Assembly (NCBI GenBank): GCA_963281255.1
Contig: OY725491.1
Coordinates: forward strand, 6,055,644 to 6,119,643
Direction of reading: 5' to 3'
Length of the DNA: 64,000 bases
Source: Aphrocallistes beatrix
Lineage: Eukaryota; Porifera; Hexactinellida; Sceptrulophora; Aphrocallistidae
Below the pieces are notes generated by a model. That model made no database searches, had not been told where the DNA came from, and worked only from the letters and a program-made list of their open reading frames with translations. The position numbers and the translations under genes were made by a program. Shown here in pieces: positions 28,809 to 39,192 of this stretch; position 1 is the first letter of the stretch; each line of letters begins with the position of its first letter.

Positions 28809-31800
28809 CTAAGCAAGCAACTGACCATTATGCACAATATTCTCGCAGGAAGAGGAGAGAGATCGCTTCTGCGAATCAGAAGCGTTTGTGCCAGGGCGCG
28901 AGAGTTTAAAGTTGTCGGCTGTCGCTTCCTCACTCGCCTCGACAGCGAGAGTGTGTCGTTGGAATGCGTCCGGGTTGAGGAAGCGTGAGAGGGAGAGCGT
29001 GTCTCTCAAAGTTGAGTTTGACTGCGCGATGAACTCAGACTTAATAAACTGCTGTGTGCCGCCTACGTCATAATAGCATTGTAATACAATCCTGTACTTA
29101 TGCAGTGCAATGAGACGGAATAGCTGAGAACGTACCCTCAGTGGAGATAGGGAATGGAGCTTGCTTGATGGAGGGCGGCTGTAGGGAGTAGGGAATGGTG
29201 GGAGTGGTGGGGAGCATGAACCCGATGGCGATGGCAGGAGCTGGTGACGTGATGGCGGGGCTGGGTAGGGAGATAAACTTGTTGGCGAGAGCGGATGTGA
29301 CGTCAGGCGAACTCCCATTCGTCATCTAAACAGGACGACAGTAACTACACGCTAGAAAGGAAACACACGCTGGGGATGCTCCATACCTTCACGTGTGTGG
29401 GCGTGGTGCTGAGGGTGCTGAGGGGGCTGGGGTACGGGGGTTTCTTCTTGAACGGTACCGTGGAGGCGAGAGAGGGGACCAGGAGGGAGGTGGACAGCTC
29501 GTGGTTAGTGTCGTATCTGGGGAGGGTGGGTGTGAGGGAGGGGGTGCCTGGAGAAGGGAGGAGTGGGTTGAATTTGGTGGTAGAGGTGTCGAGGAAAGGG
29601 ATGGGCGTGATCGGGGACATGTGTGAGTTGGCGCCTGGGCCTGGCAACACGAAGAAGTTCCGACCGATCTGCAGGTTCGGACTTCCAGGCAGGATGTCCC
29701 CTGGGGTCCCCTGGGTTCCTGTGTTCAGATTCGTGAACTTCTATCGAGAAAGATGAGATTAACAGCAGAGCACGCCAGCTAAGCACGGACTGAGCTACTC
29801 ACCGAGTTGATGGAGTACTGGGAGGACTGGGAGCCCGAGATCTGAGGGGCGGGGATGAACCGTGGGACGATGTCCGCACTGAGCGGCTCGTCGAACGGAC
29901 AGCTGCTCAGTTCGTCCGGGGTTTCCGTCAAGGACTTGGGGAAGCCTGGTATCTGGGTGGGGACCTGTGGGTACTCCTTGCACGGAGTGTCAGAAGTGGA
30001 GTCGGTCAGCTCGTAGACGCGGTGTCCTCGGATGTACACGTCTTTCCGCTCCTTGATCCCTCGGACCGAATACAGCGCGCAGCTTTGTAGAAAATAAAAT
30101 GTAAAATATTTTTATCAGCAATACTGCTTTGATGTCAAACAAAGAAAGTTTTCACTTCTTTCCCTCTTGTGAATGGGAAAACTTAGATGCTGCACACATG
30201 AGGAGTGAGGTATGAGTAATTACAAATAGATCTATAGATGTATAGTGATTCAAGAAATTAGCCACGTAACTACTTTGATGGGTAGCAATTGATAAATTGA
30301 TAAATTGGGAAGTCGTGGAAATTCAAAGCAAAGTAAGGACAACCTACTTAGTAATTCTATGTATTGTAGCTAAGTCAATTCATGTGAGAAATCTGTGATA
30401 ACCTCAATAAATCACTTTTAATAAATAAGTTATCACTCAATTTCTAAACACAATTATTCTTCAGAGAATCCCACTCCAATTATTTGATCGATGACTTTCA
30501 GTAAAGTAATTAGTAATTACGTTTATGTCATCAAATGAAAATGACAATTGCTCAGCTCCGTTGCTTCCAAAGAATAGAAACAGGATATGGTCCCATTAAC
30601 CGATTCGATTATGTTAATTAAATATACGCACATACAGTTAGTTGACTCTTCTTAATCAGGTCACATTGGGTCTCGATATTTTGACCCGATAAGCGAATTC
30701 CCAATTTACTGATGCAATTTAGCACAGCTTCTATGCATTAGAGCTATTCCGGCCCTACCAAAAGTGACCCAATTAAGCTTTGGCCAGATTAACCGGTAGC
30801 TCTATTAAGCGGAGTCTACTGTTCATAGTGTGAAGATCTAGTAACTCACCGGAAGTTGAGCTTCCAGTTGATTGGGTTGGCTTCGCTCTTGCGATGCTTG
30901 CCCGAGTAGGAGGCCCACTCCTTGTACAGGGCTGCATCCTTGTCCATGCAGTAGGTCTTCTCCCTCGCGTGCTTCCAAGGAACTGAGAAGAGCGTCTTGC
31001 CTCCTGTGAGCCACTTCAGCCCATCGTATTTGCCAGAATTGATCTGCTCCACCAACCATTCCTTCAATCTCCTCTTGCCTACAGCACTCTAACATTAGCT
31101 CACAGCTTCTGGTGATAGTATTGGATTTCAATCAAATGGAAAGAAATGAGCTCATTTTGAAATTAGTATTTCTATTCTCATGCTGCTTATTCTAATGAGC
31201 AGTCTTAAGTTGAAATGATTGCCCAATCGGAAACATCTCGGACTAATACTACGAAAGAAGTCAATTTGAGAGAAAACATTATAAAGGATTAAGTAAGTTT
31301 AATTAGTTATTCTGGAAATTTGTGTAGCAATTGCAATTACGACCAAATTATGAAGTTATCTAAAAATACTGCAAAATAATAGGTAGTAAGTTCGAGTTCA
31401 TATCCTTCCACTTTGCAATATTACATTTCTACAGATAAAGGAGGAGAAATAAAGTTTGCAACATCATTGTTATAATGCAATCATAATCAACTTTTGCAAC
31501 TTGAAACGAAATTGAATCCAATGTTCCAAAAACGGAATTGAAAATAGAATTCTGACTTGCCAACGAATTATGCAATGTGTAAACAGCATTCCTAATATTT
31601 CAAAACATTTTAACTCGATAACACGGTCTCCTGGAAACGACAGAACGAGTAAATTATTTAAATTGTAGCGAATTATGCAGCCAGACAATCGCAGGGAATA
31701 AGTGCTGGTAGAGAATCGGTGCAATGAGAGAGACTGGCATTACCTGGCGTCTCGGCAGAGAGATCGCCGTGAGCGAAATCCGTCTCTGAGAATCCGCACG

Positions 31801-32121
31801 GCAGCAGGTCCATCTCCTGACCCGCGGGCGGGGACTGCGAGTCGAGAGTGATGGGGGAGACGTTGCCCCCGTCCGAGTTCGAGTAGGCCTGTCTCGGGGG
31901 AGGGGAGAGGGAGGGAGTGGCGCTAGGATGCTGCTCCTCATCGAGATACAGCCCCTGCTGACCGTTGGAGTTCTACCGGAACAAGCGGGGTGAAGGTGTG
32001 AGCACGAGGTGTGAAGGAAATGCAAATAATTATAACTCACCTCGACTCCTGCGTCCTCAGGGCTGATAGTGAGAGGTGGAGTTGAAGACGTAAATTCGTG
32101 ATCTTCGCTAGTTGGGTTCAT
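28809..32121 (-). CDS. IRF: Interferon regulatory factor (IRF) transcription factor
   Basis: Seven exons on the minus strand: 32121-32041, 31972-31744, 31078-30850, 30082-29803, 29740-29387, 29325-29136, 29062-28809. Introns have GT-AG ends and consistent phase, giving about 538 residues. The IRF DNA-binding domain spans about 104-205 and has all five signature Trp: KEW, LKWL, VPWKH, KEWAS, NWKLNFRC. IRFs bind GAAA-type elements in the nucleus. Unusually, about 100 acidic/Pro/Ser-rich residues precede the domain, which is normally at the very N-terminus. The rest (206-538) is Pro/Ser/Thr-rich and I see no IRF association domain. A splice acceptor lies 6 bp upstream of the ATG, so a 5' untranslated exon or spliced leader is possible. 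The stop nearly abuts the L3HYPDH-like gene. Confidence 0.88.
30634..30821. mobile_element. MITE-like element in an IRF intron
   Basis: A 188-bp segment in the 767-bp third intron. Its ends are imperfect inverted repeats: CAGTTAGTTGACTCTTCTTA on the left; read in reverse, CAGTAGACTCCGCTTAAT on the right. Such CAGTxGACTC-CTTAAT ends resemble pogo/Tigger-type elements, which insert at TA; TA is present on the left only. Tentative. Confidence 0.45.
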
Positions 32122-33768
32122 TTCAACCTGAATAACAAACAACAACAATAATAATAATAACAATAATAAGAATAAGAAGAAGAGAACTCAAACAACACTC
32201 GGTTGGAATAATTCGAATAGAAATTATCGATAATTTATATGATTTGCTAAAGTGAAATTGAAAGTAAATTAGCTGATTTCATCGGAAGGAAATAGTTCAA
32301 ATTCCTGCATACCAATCGCCTCGAAATATATTATTCGCGCTTGTATCACTTACTTTCCTTCGCACATGGGTCGGAAGGAGTAGGGAGTTGTCTGATTATA
32401 TCAGAAAAGGTCTTCAGTTAGCAGAAATAGAACAATTCGATTGAACAGTAAATGAAAGTGATTCTGCCAATTCAGGTGGTTTTATACTCGTATCTCGTAC
32501 AACAGTGTGCAGTGCATAGGAATGCTCTGCTTTAGGCTCAACAATGGTTGCATAGTTCTTATATCATTTTCTATTGAATCTCTCTATTCATATGTGTTCC
32601 AAGCCCGGAGCACATAGTAGAATTTCATAATAGCCAATGCGTAACCAAACTGCCTATGAGTATCATGATAGAAGCCAGCAGCAGTGGAGCATTGAAGCAA
32701 CAAAGGGGTGAAATCGAAATTCGCTTGGCTAGGGAAGCCTGAAGCCGGCGTAGTTGTGTTGTTTTGAAAGTGGTAGATTTCCTACAAAGTGGATCGTTTT
32801 CTGAGAGACCGCTTTGCATAACTTTCACGAAATCCTAAACAAAGCAAACTCAGATAGATGAGAGGCATTTGGGAAATCTCTCCAGATCTTGGCAAGCTTG
32901 TTTGTTGCGGAGGAAGGCTTCGAAACTTGACAAATTTGTGGAAGAATTACTCCTGCTTTGATTCGCTTTCGTTTCTCGATCGTATGATTGCACCAGGACC
33001 GACCCAGCACATGCGCGACTTCCTTGCGCAGTGAATTAGATGCTTTGCAACCACGCGTTAGAACTACCTAAAAGAGGCCGAAAACATAAATCATTTCAAT
33101 TAGCAATTCTTCACAGCTGAGGAAAGTATTGCCAAATACGTTGGAACTGTTTTCATTCACATTCAACTCTCTTATTCCGGACTAATTCATTAGGATTATT
33201 ATATTATTCATTGGTAATTGATTAGCAAAAAGTTTTAACAGAAGAATAGAGAGTACAGAAAACAGCATCATGATAAAATGTGTAAAAATGTGCAAGAATG
33301 CAAGTAATAACACTGTATCCATATATGGATATACAAAATCTATAAAACATGATTAAGATGTACACCATTTTGAAGTTGCATACTCGACCACGAATAATAA
33401 GCTTTCAAGGCAGTCTCACTCACAGGAATATATCAATTGAACAATGGGAGACTGTGTGTTTTGTTTTTTAGTAAATTATAACGTGAAAAATAAAATCTTT
33501 ATAAATTGTGGAATTCGAACAATGAACTCAAACTTTGGTCTCCTATTGTGTCCCAAACTCCCAATAAGTATCAGATAATTCAATAGGAATATTCATAGCC
33601 ATCTCACACACAAGTTAAGAATTCAAATATACACAGAAGAGCAAACCAATACGAACTATTATAAACAAAAAATAGATAGTCTTGACACAATCCTCAAAAT
33701 TGTAAAAATATACTAAAATATGTATAAGACCGGAAATGGGAATAAGAACATCTAGTAACGGGAGAGAG
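32122..33768. other. Intergenic, IRF promoter side
   Basis: 1.65 kb between the IRF start and the CARMIL stop, both on minus. It must include the CARMIL 3' end and the IRF promoter or leader. The AAC/AAT-rich run at 32137-32185 is a simple repeat. Open frames at 32625-33010 show nothing recognisable. Confidence 0.5.
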
Positions 33769-36700
33769 CTAAGTATCAGAGGAGGCAATCTCGTCATTAT
33801 TTCCTGATGATACCTTTCCTCCCTCATCGTCGTCAGATATGACGACCCAGCTTTCTGATGGGCGAGGCTTTGTGACTTCTAACTTAGTTCCAGACTCAGC
33901 TGGATTCTCATTCGATTCCTGACTGTTCTTCTCCGCATTTTCTTCAGCCTCAGAAGTACTTTTTTTCTTCGCAGGATTCGGCTTAGGCAGAGGATGTGCG
34001 GGACTGATCAGCTTGGGAGAACTCATGTGAGAGGCGATAGGACTTCTGAGCTTTGGAGAAGTTGCTTCGGCTCCGTCTTCAGAGGACCTAGACTGTCCGA
34101 ATGACATTTTCGTCGGCTTGGTGGGAGTCAGGGGGGTCGGTTTTATAGGGTACAACGGTTTCTTGGGAGAGGAAAGAGATACGCTTCGTATCTCTGAGTA
34201 CGAAGATTTGTCGCTTGCATTCTCGAAGAGATCTGAGCTGGTGGTTGAGGTGTCAGAGGACTCTACTGGCGCCTGGGTAGCAGGAGGCGACACCTGTTCA
34301 CTAGAGGAATCTAAAGAATCAGGGTTTTTTTCTACAATTTTTTCCTTTTCTTCGCCTAATTCACTGTTCTTTGTTTTCTCAGCTAAATCACTGGCGCTCG
34401 CATTCTTATTTTCTACGGTCACCTTTTCCGGACTCTCCTGGGTGACTTTGGGCTTAGTGCTGGCCTGGGGCGGTTTCATGGGTTTGACAGTTGTAGGCTT
34501 GGGTCTATTCCCAGCGACGGGCGGTCGCTTTACCTCGCCCTCCCCTTTGCTCTTGAGATCCACCGGTTTATCCTTCGGCTTGGGCAGTACGGGGATGGGC
34601 TTCCTAGAGACGGAAGGGGACTTCTTAATCTCACCATCAGTCCCGGAGTTCACTACCTTCACTAGAGGGAGTTTTTCTGCAGCTTCCTCCTCCTTCTTCT
34701 CAGCTCTATCCACTCCGTCCTTAGCCTCGACGTGCTCAGCTCGGGGTTCCTCACTGCTGCTAACGACCGCCGATTTCTCCTCTTTCGGGACTTCGGGGAT
34801 GGTGGACTTGCTTTCCACTGTTTGGCGTTTGGTTGCGATGGGAGGCATTTTCAATTCTTCGCCCTTTTCCTTGGCTGGGTCGACTTGCGGCAGGACTGGC
34901 TTGAAGACGCTCACAGGTCTGGGACGCGGAGTCGGTCTCGTCGGCAGCGGTTGTGACATCTTCTCAGAGAGAAAATCCACAGACTTCTTCTGTTCCACTT
35001 CTTCCTTCTCGGCAGCTGTGAGGAGATTCTCGTGCGATTTAGACGCTCGCACTTTGGCCTTTCCCAGTCCGGCAGCCAGAATGGAGGCCAGGCCCAGGTT
35101 TCCTGAACCAGGCGTGGTTTGTCCGGAGGGCACCTTCCGAGGGGAGGTGGGAGGGGGGTGCTTCTTCTCGGACTCATCAGTCCCGGTTTCTTCTGGATGC
35201 TCAGTTATTAAGTTTTCTCTTTCTGATTCAGGTGCTTCTGTCGCGCCAGGATTAGGCTCGTCAGGAACAGGTGTCGCCTCCTGGTCCAAGCCTGGCACCA
35301 CGGTAGCGGCGATTTCTGTGAATATGTCGGTGGGAGGCGTTTCCGTCGCCGCTTCTCTATGCTCCCGGTTCGGCGGTCGCCTCACGGGACCTCGAGGCTT
35401 GGACCTGAGCACGGACAGCTCGGGAGCCTGGGAGGCAGCGGACGAGAGATCTTCGAACGCAGTCATGTCCGGAATCAGGCTGAGCTCCGCCTTGACGGAG
35501 CTGTTGGAAGAGGAGGAGTTCGTGCGCGTCACCTTGACGCCCGGCTTCATCTTCTTGCTGAAGCCGCGGAACTTGGAGCGGAGCGAGGACTTCGAGGAGC
35601 CGCTCCCTCCGGAATCTGGAACCGGGTCTTCTGAGTCGATCGGAGGGGTACCCGGCACTTCTAGAGACACAGGGACCTCAAAGTTCACAGACGCGGGTAC
35701 CGCGGTGTCTTCAGGAAGTTCGCCTTCTCTCTCAAGATCTTGCAGGTCCTCAATCTCGATGTCAGGCTCGCACTCCGGGTTGAAGGTCTGGTAGCTGACT
35801 CTGTGTCTCTTCATGCTCTGACTGAACGCCAGCTTCATCCGACAGGTTCCCCCCGTGGCCACGCGGTCGGGGGACTTCGGAGATTCGGCCGTCTCCAGCC
35901 GGTACACCTGCTGGTACATGGCGTCGAGCTCGCCGGACATCAGCTCGCAGGTCTGCGCGATCAGCTGCTCGGCTAGACCGAGGTTGCCGACGTTCACATT
36001 CGTAGCCAGTCCGCCCGAGAAGACGGTGAGGAGCTCCTCCGTCAGGAAGCTGGACTGCTGGAGACCTGACACATTCGCTCGGATCGCTTCCAGCTTCTCC
36101 TTGCTGACCACGCTCACGAAGGAGAACTCCAGCTTGTCCATCATGTCCGCCAGCAGCTTCTCGCGCAGCTGGCGCACCTCGGGCGCCAGGGACTGGTCGC
36201 AGAGGGAGGAGACGAGGCCGGAGAGTTGGGAGGAAGTCTCGGACTCGAGTTTGTCCGTGTAGAGGTTCTCGCAGAGCATGGTCACGTGCCCGGCCTGCCC
36301 CGCCAGCTTGGCGGCCCGGTCCAGGACCTCCTTCCGCGAGTCGTCCAGCTGGGAGCGGTCGTACTGCTGCGCCTCCTCGTCCAGCTGCACCGTCTTCTTG
36401 TCCAGCAGCAGCTGCTGCTCCGCCAGGAACAGCTGCACGCGCTTCCTGATCACGGCTAGCGCGTGCTCCCGCTTGAGGGGGGACTGGTTCCTGGAGAGGA
36501 GGCGGGACAGCTTGGAGAGGGCCGTCTCCAGCTCCTTGTCCCCCTCTTTCCTGAGGCGTGGCATGTCCTTGTAGGGGATGGGCATCTCGCAGAGGGAGAA
36601 GTTGTTCTCCAGAGCGGAGGCGAGGCCGCTGATGCAGCCGACGGACTCGCCGTTGTCGTCGTAGAGGATGCTGTCCAGGCTGCAGTTGTTGCTGATCAGC

Positions 36701-38517
36701 TTGCACAGCTGTCGGAAAGAGGGCGGGCCCATCAGGTTGGAGCTGACGTCCAGCTGCTTCAGGGAGCCGTTGCGAATGAGCGCGCGTAGAACGAAGTTCA
36801 TGTGGTCTCCCAGGCGGCAGTCCTTCAGCTTGAGGGAGTGCAGGGAGCAGTCCTTGTCCAAGAGGGACTCCTCCAGCGCCTTAGCGGCCGCAGACTTGCC
36901 CCGCTTCATATTTCCGGACAGGTCGAGGCTCAGGAGGGAGCGGTTGCGGAGGATGGGGACGATGACGTCACTGTAGTTGTAGTCCAGACCTGTCTGGCTC
37001 AAGTCCAGCGAGGAGAGGCAGCCCATCTCGGACACCAGCTCTGCGGCCTGCTTGAAGCAGGAAGTCAGGTCGTTCTGCGACAGATTCAGCTGCAGATGTG
37101 CCAGGTTTGAGTTCGTCTTGAGGGACTCGAGCACCTGGAGGAGCAGGTCTGGCTGGAGGCGGCAGGAAGAGAGGTTGAGGCACTTCAGAGACGAAGCGGA
37201 CTCTAAGAACTGATTCACAGCGCCGGACTTGCTTTGACTCTTCCCCACGGCCGGCTTGCTGTTCCCTGAGAGGTCGAGAGAAGAGAGGTGTGTGAGGCAG
37301 CCTTTGTGCAGAGCCGTGAAGAGCTGCTCGAAGGGGACGTTGGTCGCGGAGAGGGACAGCTCCTGCACATGGTTGTTGGCGGCCAGGAGGGAGAAGAAGG
37401 TCTGCAGGTCGGAGGCCGAGGACGAGAAGTGGTTGCCGGAGAGGTCCAGCACGCGCAGGGTGGTCCAGGTGTCCTTGTGCTTCAGCAGATTCTTGGAGAG
37501 AGCGGCGAACCCTTTGGAAGAGAAACCGGTGCCACTGAGTCTGAGCTCGCGCAGACCGGAAGGGAAGCCCTGCACAGCTGCGGCGATGGCCTCGACGCCT
37601 TTGTCCTCCACCGCCGTGTCCGTCAGGTCGATGCTCTCTAGCGCGCAGTGCGGGTTAGCCGCGAAGCCTTGCGAGAACAGTTTCTGCGTCTGCTTGTAGC
37701 CCAGGGCGGGGATGGCGCGGAGAGTCAGCTGGTGCAGGCTGGGGCAGAGCTTGGCGACGCTCAGGACGGCCTCCGTCGACTCGGGACACAGCTTGATGCC
37801 GTCGGCGTGCAGACCCTCGAAGCGAGGAGAGAACTCCAGCGCGCGGATGAGCGGGACCAAGTCGCGCGTGGAGAAGTGAGAGAAGTCGTTCAGGGAGAGA
37901 GTCCCGATGCTGTGAGTGTGGTACGTGTTCTCCAGGTCCCAGGCGATCTCGTCGTAGAATGGAATGTCCAGGTAGTCGCACAGCAACGCGTACAGCTCTG
38001 AAATGGCGCCGATCTGACTGTCATGAGTGACGCGCGACACGTTCTCATCGACGATTGTGTCCATCTTCTCGAGACGGCCGTCCCCTTGGATCTTCACCTT
38101 CAGTCGCCTCGTGACGGCCACTCTGCCCAGCGAGGAGTGCAGGGGGGAGAGAATGGCGGCGAGAGAGTCCACGCAGAGTTCGGGCTTCACTTCTAGCTTT
38201 ACCTGCCGCGTTTTGTCTGAGTGAGGGTCCAGGTTGTACACCAGCGTGATGTTGTCAGGGGAGGAACTGTTGAGGGCGCTGATGGCTAGCAGGCTCAGGG
38301 AGAGGTCGAGTTTCGGCGTTTTTCCTTGAGTATTTAGAATGTAAAGCCGTTTGTTGGAGACGCAAAGTTTTTTCTTATCTTTGCTATTCTTTTTCTCTCC
38401 CTCTCCGGTCACCTCCTGCGTGAAGAAGATGCCCTTCTCCTTCGCGCCCAGTATCTTCAGCTCGGCAGGAGTGACTAGCTCCTCGAAATTGAAATCTCTA
38501 GGGGCTGCAGAGGCCAT
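33769..38517 (-). CDS. CARMIL: CARMIL, capping protein regulator and myosin-I linker
   Basis: A 1582-residue protein in one exon with CARMIL architecture. It has an N-terminal PH-like domain (about 10-130), a long leucine-rich repeat solenoid (about 200-650; repeated LSSLDLSGN, LKCLNLSSC, LRVLDLSGN), a helical region about 670-860 like the CARMIL dimerisation domain, and a very long Pro/Ser/Lys-rich tail to the end. CARMILs bind and weaken actin capping protein at the leading edge and recruit myosin-I and Arp2/3 partners. I see no perfect capping-protein-interaction motif; RSKPRGPVRRPP near residue 1060 is a partial candidate. Tail motifs such as LPTRPTPRPRP could bind SH3 domains. It shares a 675-bp divergent gap with BLTP2. 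Human CARMILs are about 1370-1435 residues and have many exons. Confidence 0.92.
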   Translation of the reverse strand: MASAAPRDFNFEELVTPAELKILGAKEKGIFFTQEVTGEGEKKNSKDKKKLCVSNKRLYILNTQGKTPKLDLSLSLLAISALNSSSPDNITLVYNLDPHSDKTRQVKLEVKPELCVDSLAAILSPLHSSLGRVAVTRRLKVKIQGDGRLEKMDTIVDENVSRVTHDSQIGAISELYALLCDYLDIPFYDEIAWDLENTYHTHSIGTLSLNDFSHFSTRDLVPLIRALEFSPRFEGLHADGIKLCPESTEAVLSVAKLCPSLHQLTLRAIPALGYKQTQKLFSQGFAANPHCALESIDLTDTAVEDKGVEAIAAAVQGFPSGLRELRLSGTGFSSKGFAALSKNLLKHKDTWTTLRVLDLSGNHFSSSASDLQTFFSLLAANNHVQELSLSATNVPFEQLFTALHKGCLTHLSSLDLSGNSKPAVGKSQSKSGAVNQFLESASSLKCLNLSSCRLQPDLLLQVLESLKTNSNLAHLQLNLSQNDLTSCFKQAAELVSEMGCLSSLDLSQTGLDYNYSDVIVPILRNRSLLSLDLSGNMKRGKSAAAKALEESLLDKDCSLHSLKLKDCRLGDHMNFVLRALIRNGSLKQLDVSSNLMGPPSFRQLCKLISNNCSLDSILYDDNGESVGCISGLASALENNFSLCEMPIPYKDMPRLRKEGDKELETALSKLSRLLSRNQSPLKREHALAVIRKRVQLFLAEQQLLLDKKTVQLDEEAQQYDRSQLDDSRKEVLDRAAKLAGQAGHVTMLCENLYTDKLESETSSQLSGLVSSLCDQSLAPEVRQLREKLLADMMDKLEFSFVSVVSKEKLEAIRANVSGLQQSSFLTEELLTVFSGGLATNVNVGNLGLAEQLIAQTCELMSGELDAMYQQVYRLETAESPKSPDRVATGGTCRMKLAFSQSMKRHRVSYQTFNPECEPDIEIEDLQDLEREGELPEDTAVPASVNFEVPVSLEVPGTPPIDSEDPVPDSGGSGSSKSSLRSKFRGFSKKMKPGVKVTRTNSSSSNSSVKAELSLIPDMTAFEDLSSAASQAPELSVLRSKPRGPVRRPPNREHREAATETPPTDIFTEIAATVVPGLDQEATPVPDEPNPGATEAPESERENLITEHPEETGTDESEKKHPPPTSPRKVPSGQTTPGSGNLGLASILAAGLGKAKVRASKSHENLLTAAEKEEVEQKKSVDFLSEKMSQPLPTRPTPRPRPVSVFKPVLPQVDPAKEKGEELKMPPIATKRQTVESKSTIPEVPKEEKSAVVSSSEEPRAEHVEAKDGVDRAEKKEEEAAEKLPLVKVVNSGTDGEIKKSPSVSRKPIPVLPKPKDKPVDLKSKGEGEVKRPPVAGNRPKPTTVKPMKPPQASTKPKVTQESPEKVTVENKNASASDLAEKTKNSELGEEKEKIVEKNPDSLDSSSEQVSPPATQAPVESSDTSTTSSDLFENASDKSSYSEIRSVSLSSPKKPLYPIKPTPLTPTKPTKMSFGQSRSSEDGAEATSPKLRSPIASHMSSPKLISPAHPLPKPNPAKKKSTSEAEENAEKNSQESNENPAESGTKLEVTKPRPSESWVVISDDDEGGKVSSGNNDEIASSDT

Positions 38518-39192
38518 TGCTGACTTTAATGAATCTACACTCGCCTGTAAACAACTTATTATATTCGTACATAGTCACATGTGCATAACAGTCCTAGTGC
38601 ATTATTCCACTATCAAATATCGAATATCTCCGAGAGCAGAGCTCAATGGTATTTCAAACCAATAATCACTTCCCAACGCTTCTTATTTCCATCGTAATTC
38701 AGTAATGGAAGCTATTGGGAGCGGAACTCTAAATGGAGAATACATTTGACCGTATTTTAGTTACCTAACTGCTAAAATATCACTAATTAGATGATCCAAT
38801 AGTATCAAAGCATTCCTAACGGCCTACTCAGCCTTCAAGAGTGGTTATACGTGAGTACCATGGATAAGAGCTTATGCGAAGGAAGAGTGAATAATCCAGA
38901 GTGAATATGTACGTAGTTAGAAAGAATTAGTATGTTTTAGTTTCAATTGGTTAATTTTATAAATAAGTAACCAATTATAGTTAGACACAACCCAGCTGAC
39001 GTTTATTCTTAAATTAGATTCGATTACTTTAATTAATTATCAATTTTCAGAGGTATTTTGCTAGATTTCACTATTACAACTAACTTCCATTCGAGCAATT
39101 GCCAATAGGCGTAGCACTTCTAAACTGCGTAATAATTTATTCGCAGCATTATACTCGGATCCATCACTAAACGAGCTGCTCCAGTCAGCTAG
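38518..39192. promoter_or_regulatory. Divergent intergenic region CARMIL/BLTP2
   Basis: 675 bp separate the two divergent start codons. AT-rich; no confident core element. It must supply both promoters or contain leader exons. Confidence 0.5.

Noticed and set aside
34118-35794. A 558-codon frame on the plus strand
   Set aside because: Antisense to the Pro/Ser-rich tail of CARMIL; biased composition gives long shadow frames. No known family.
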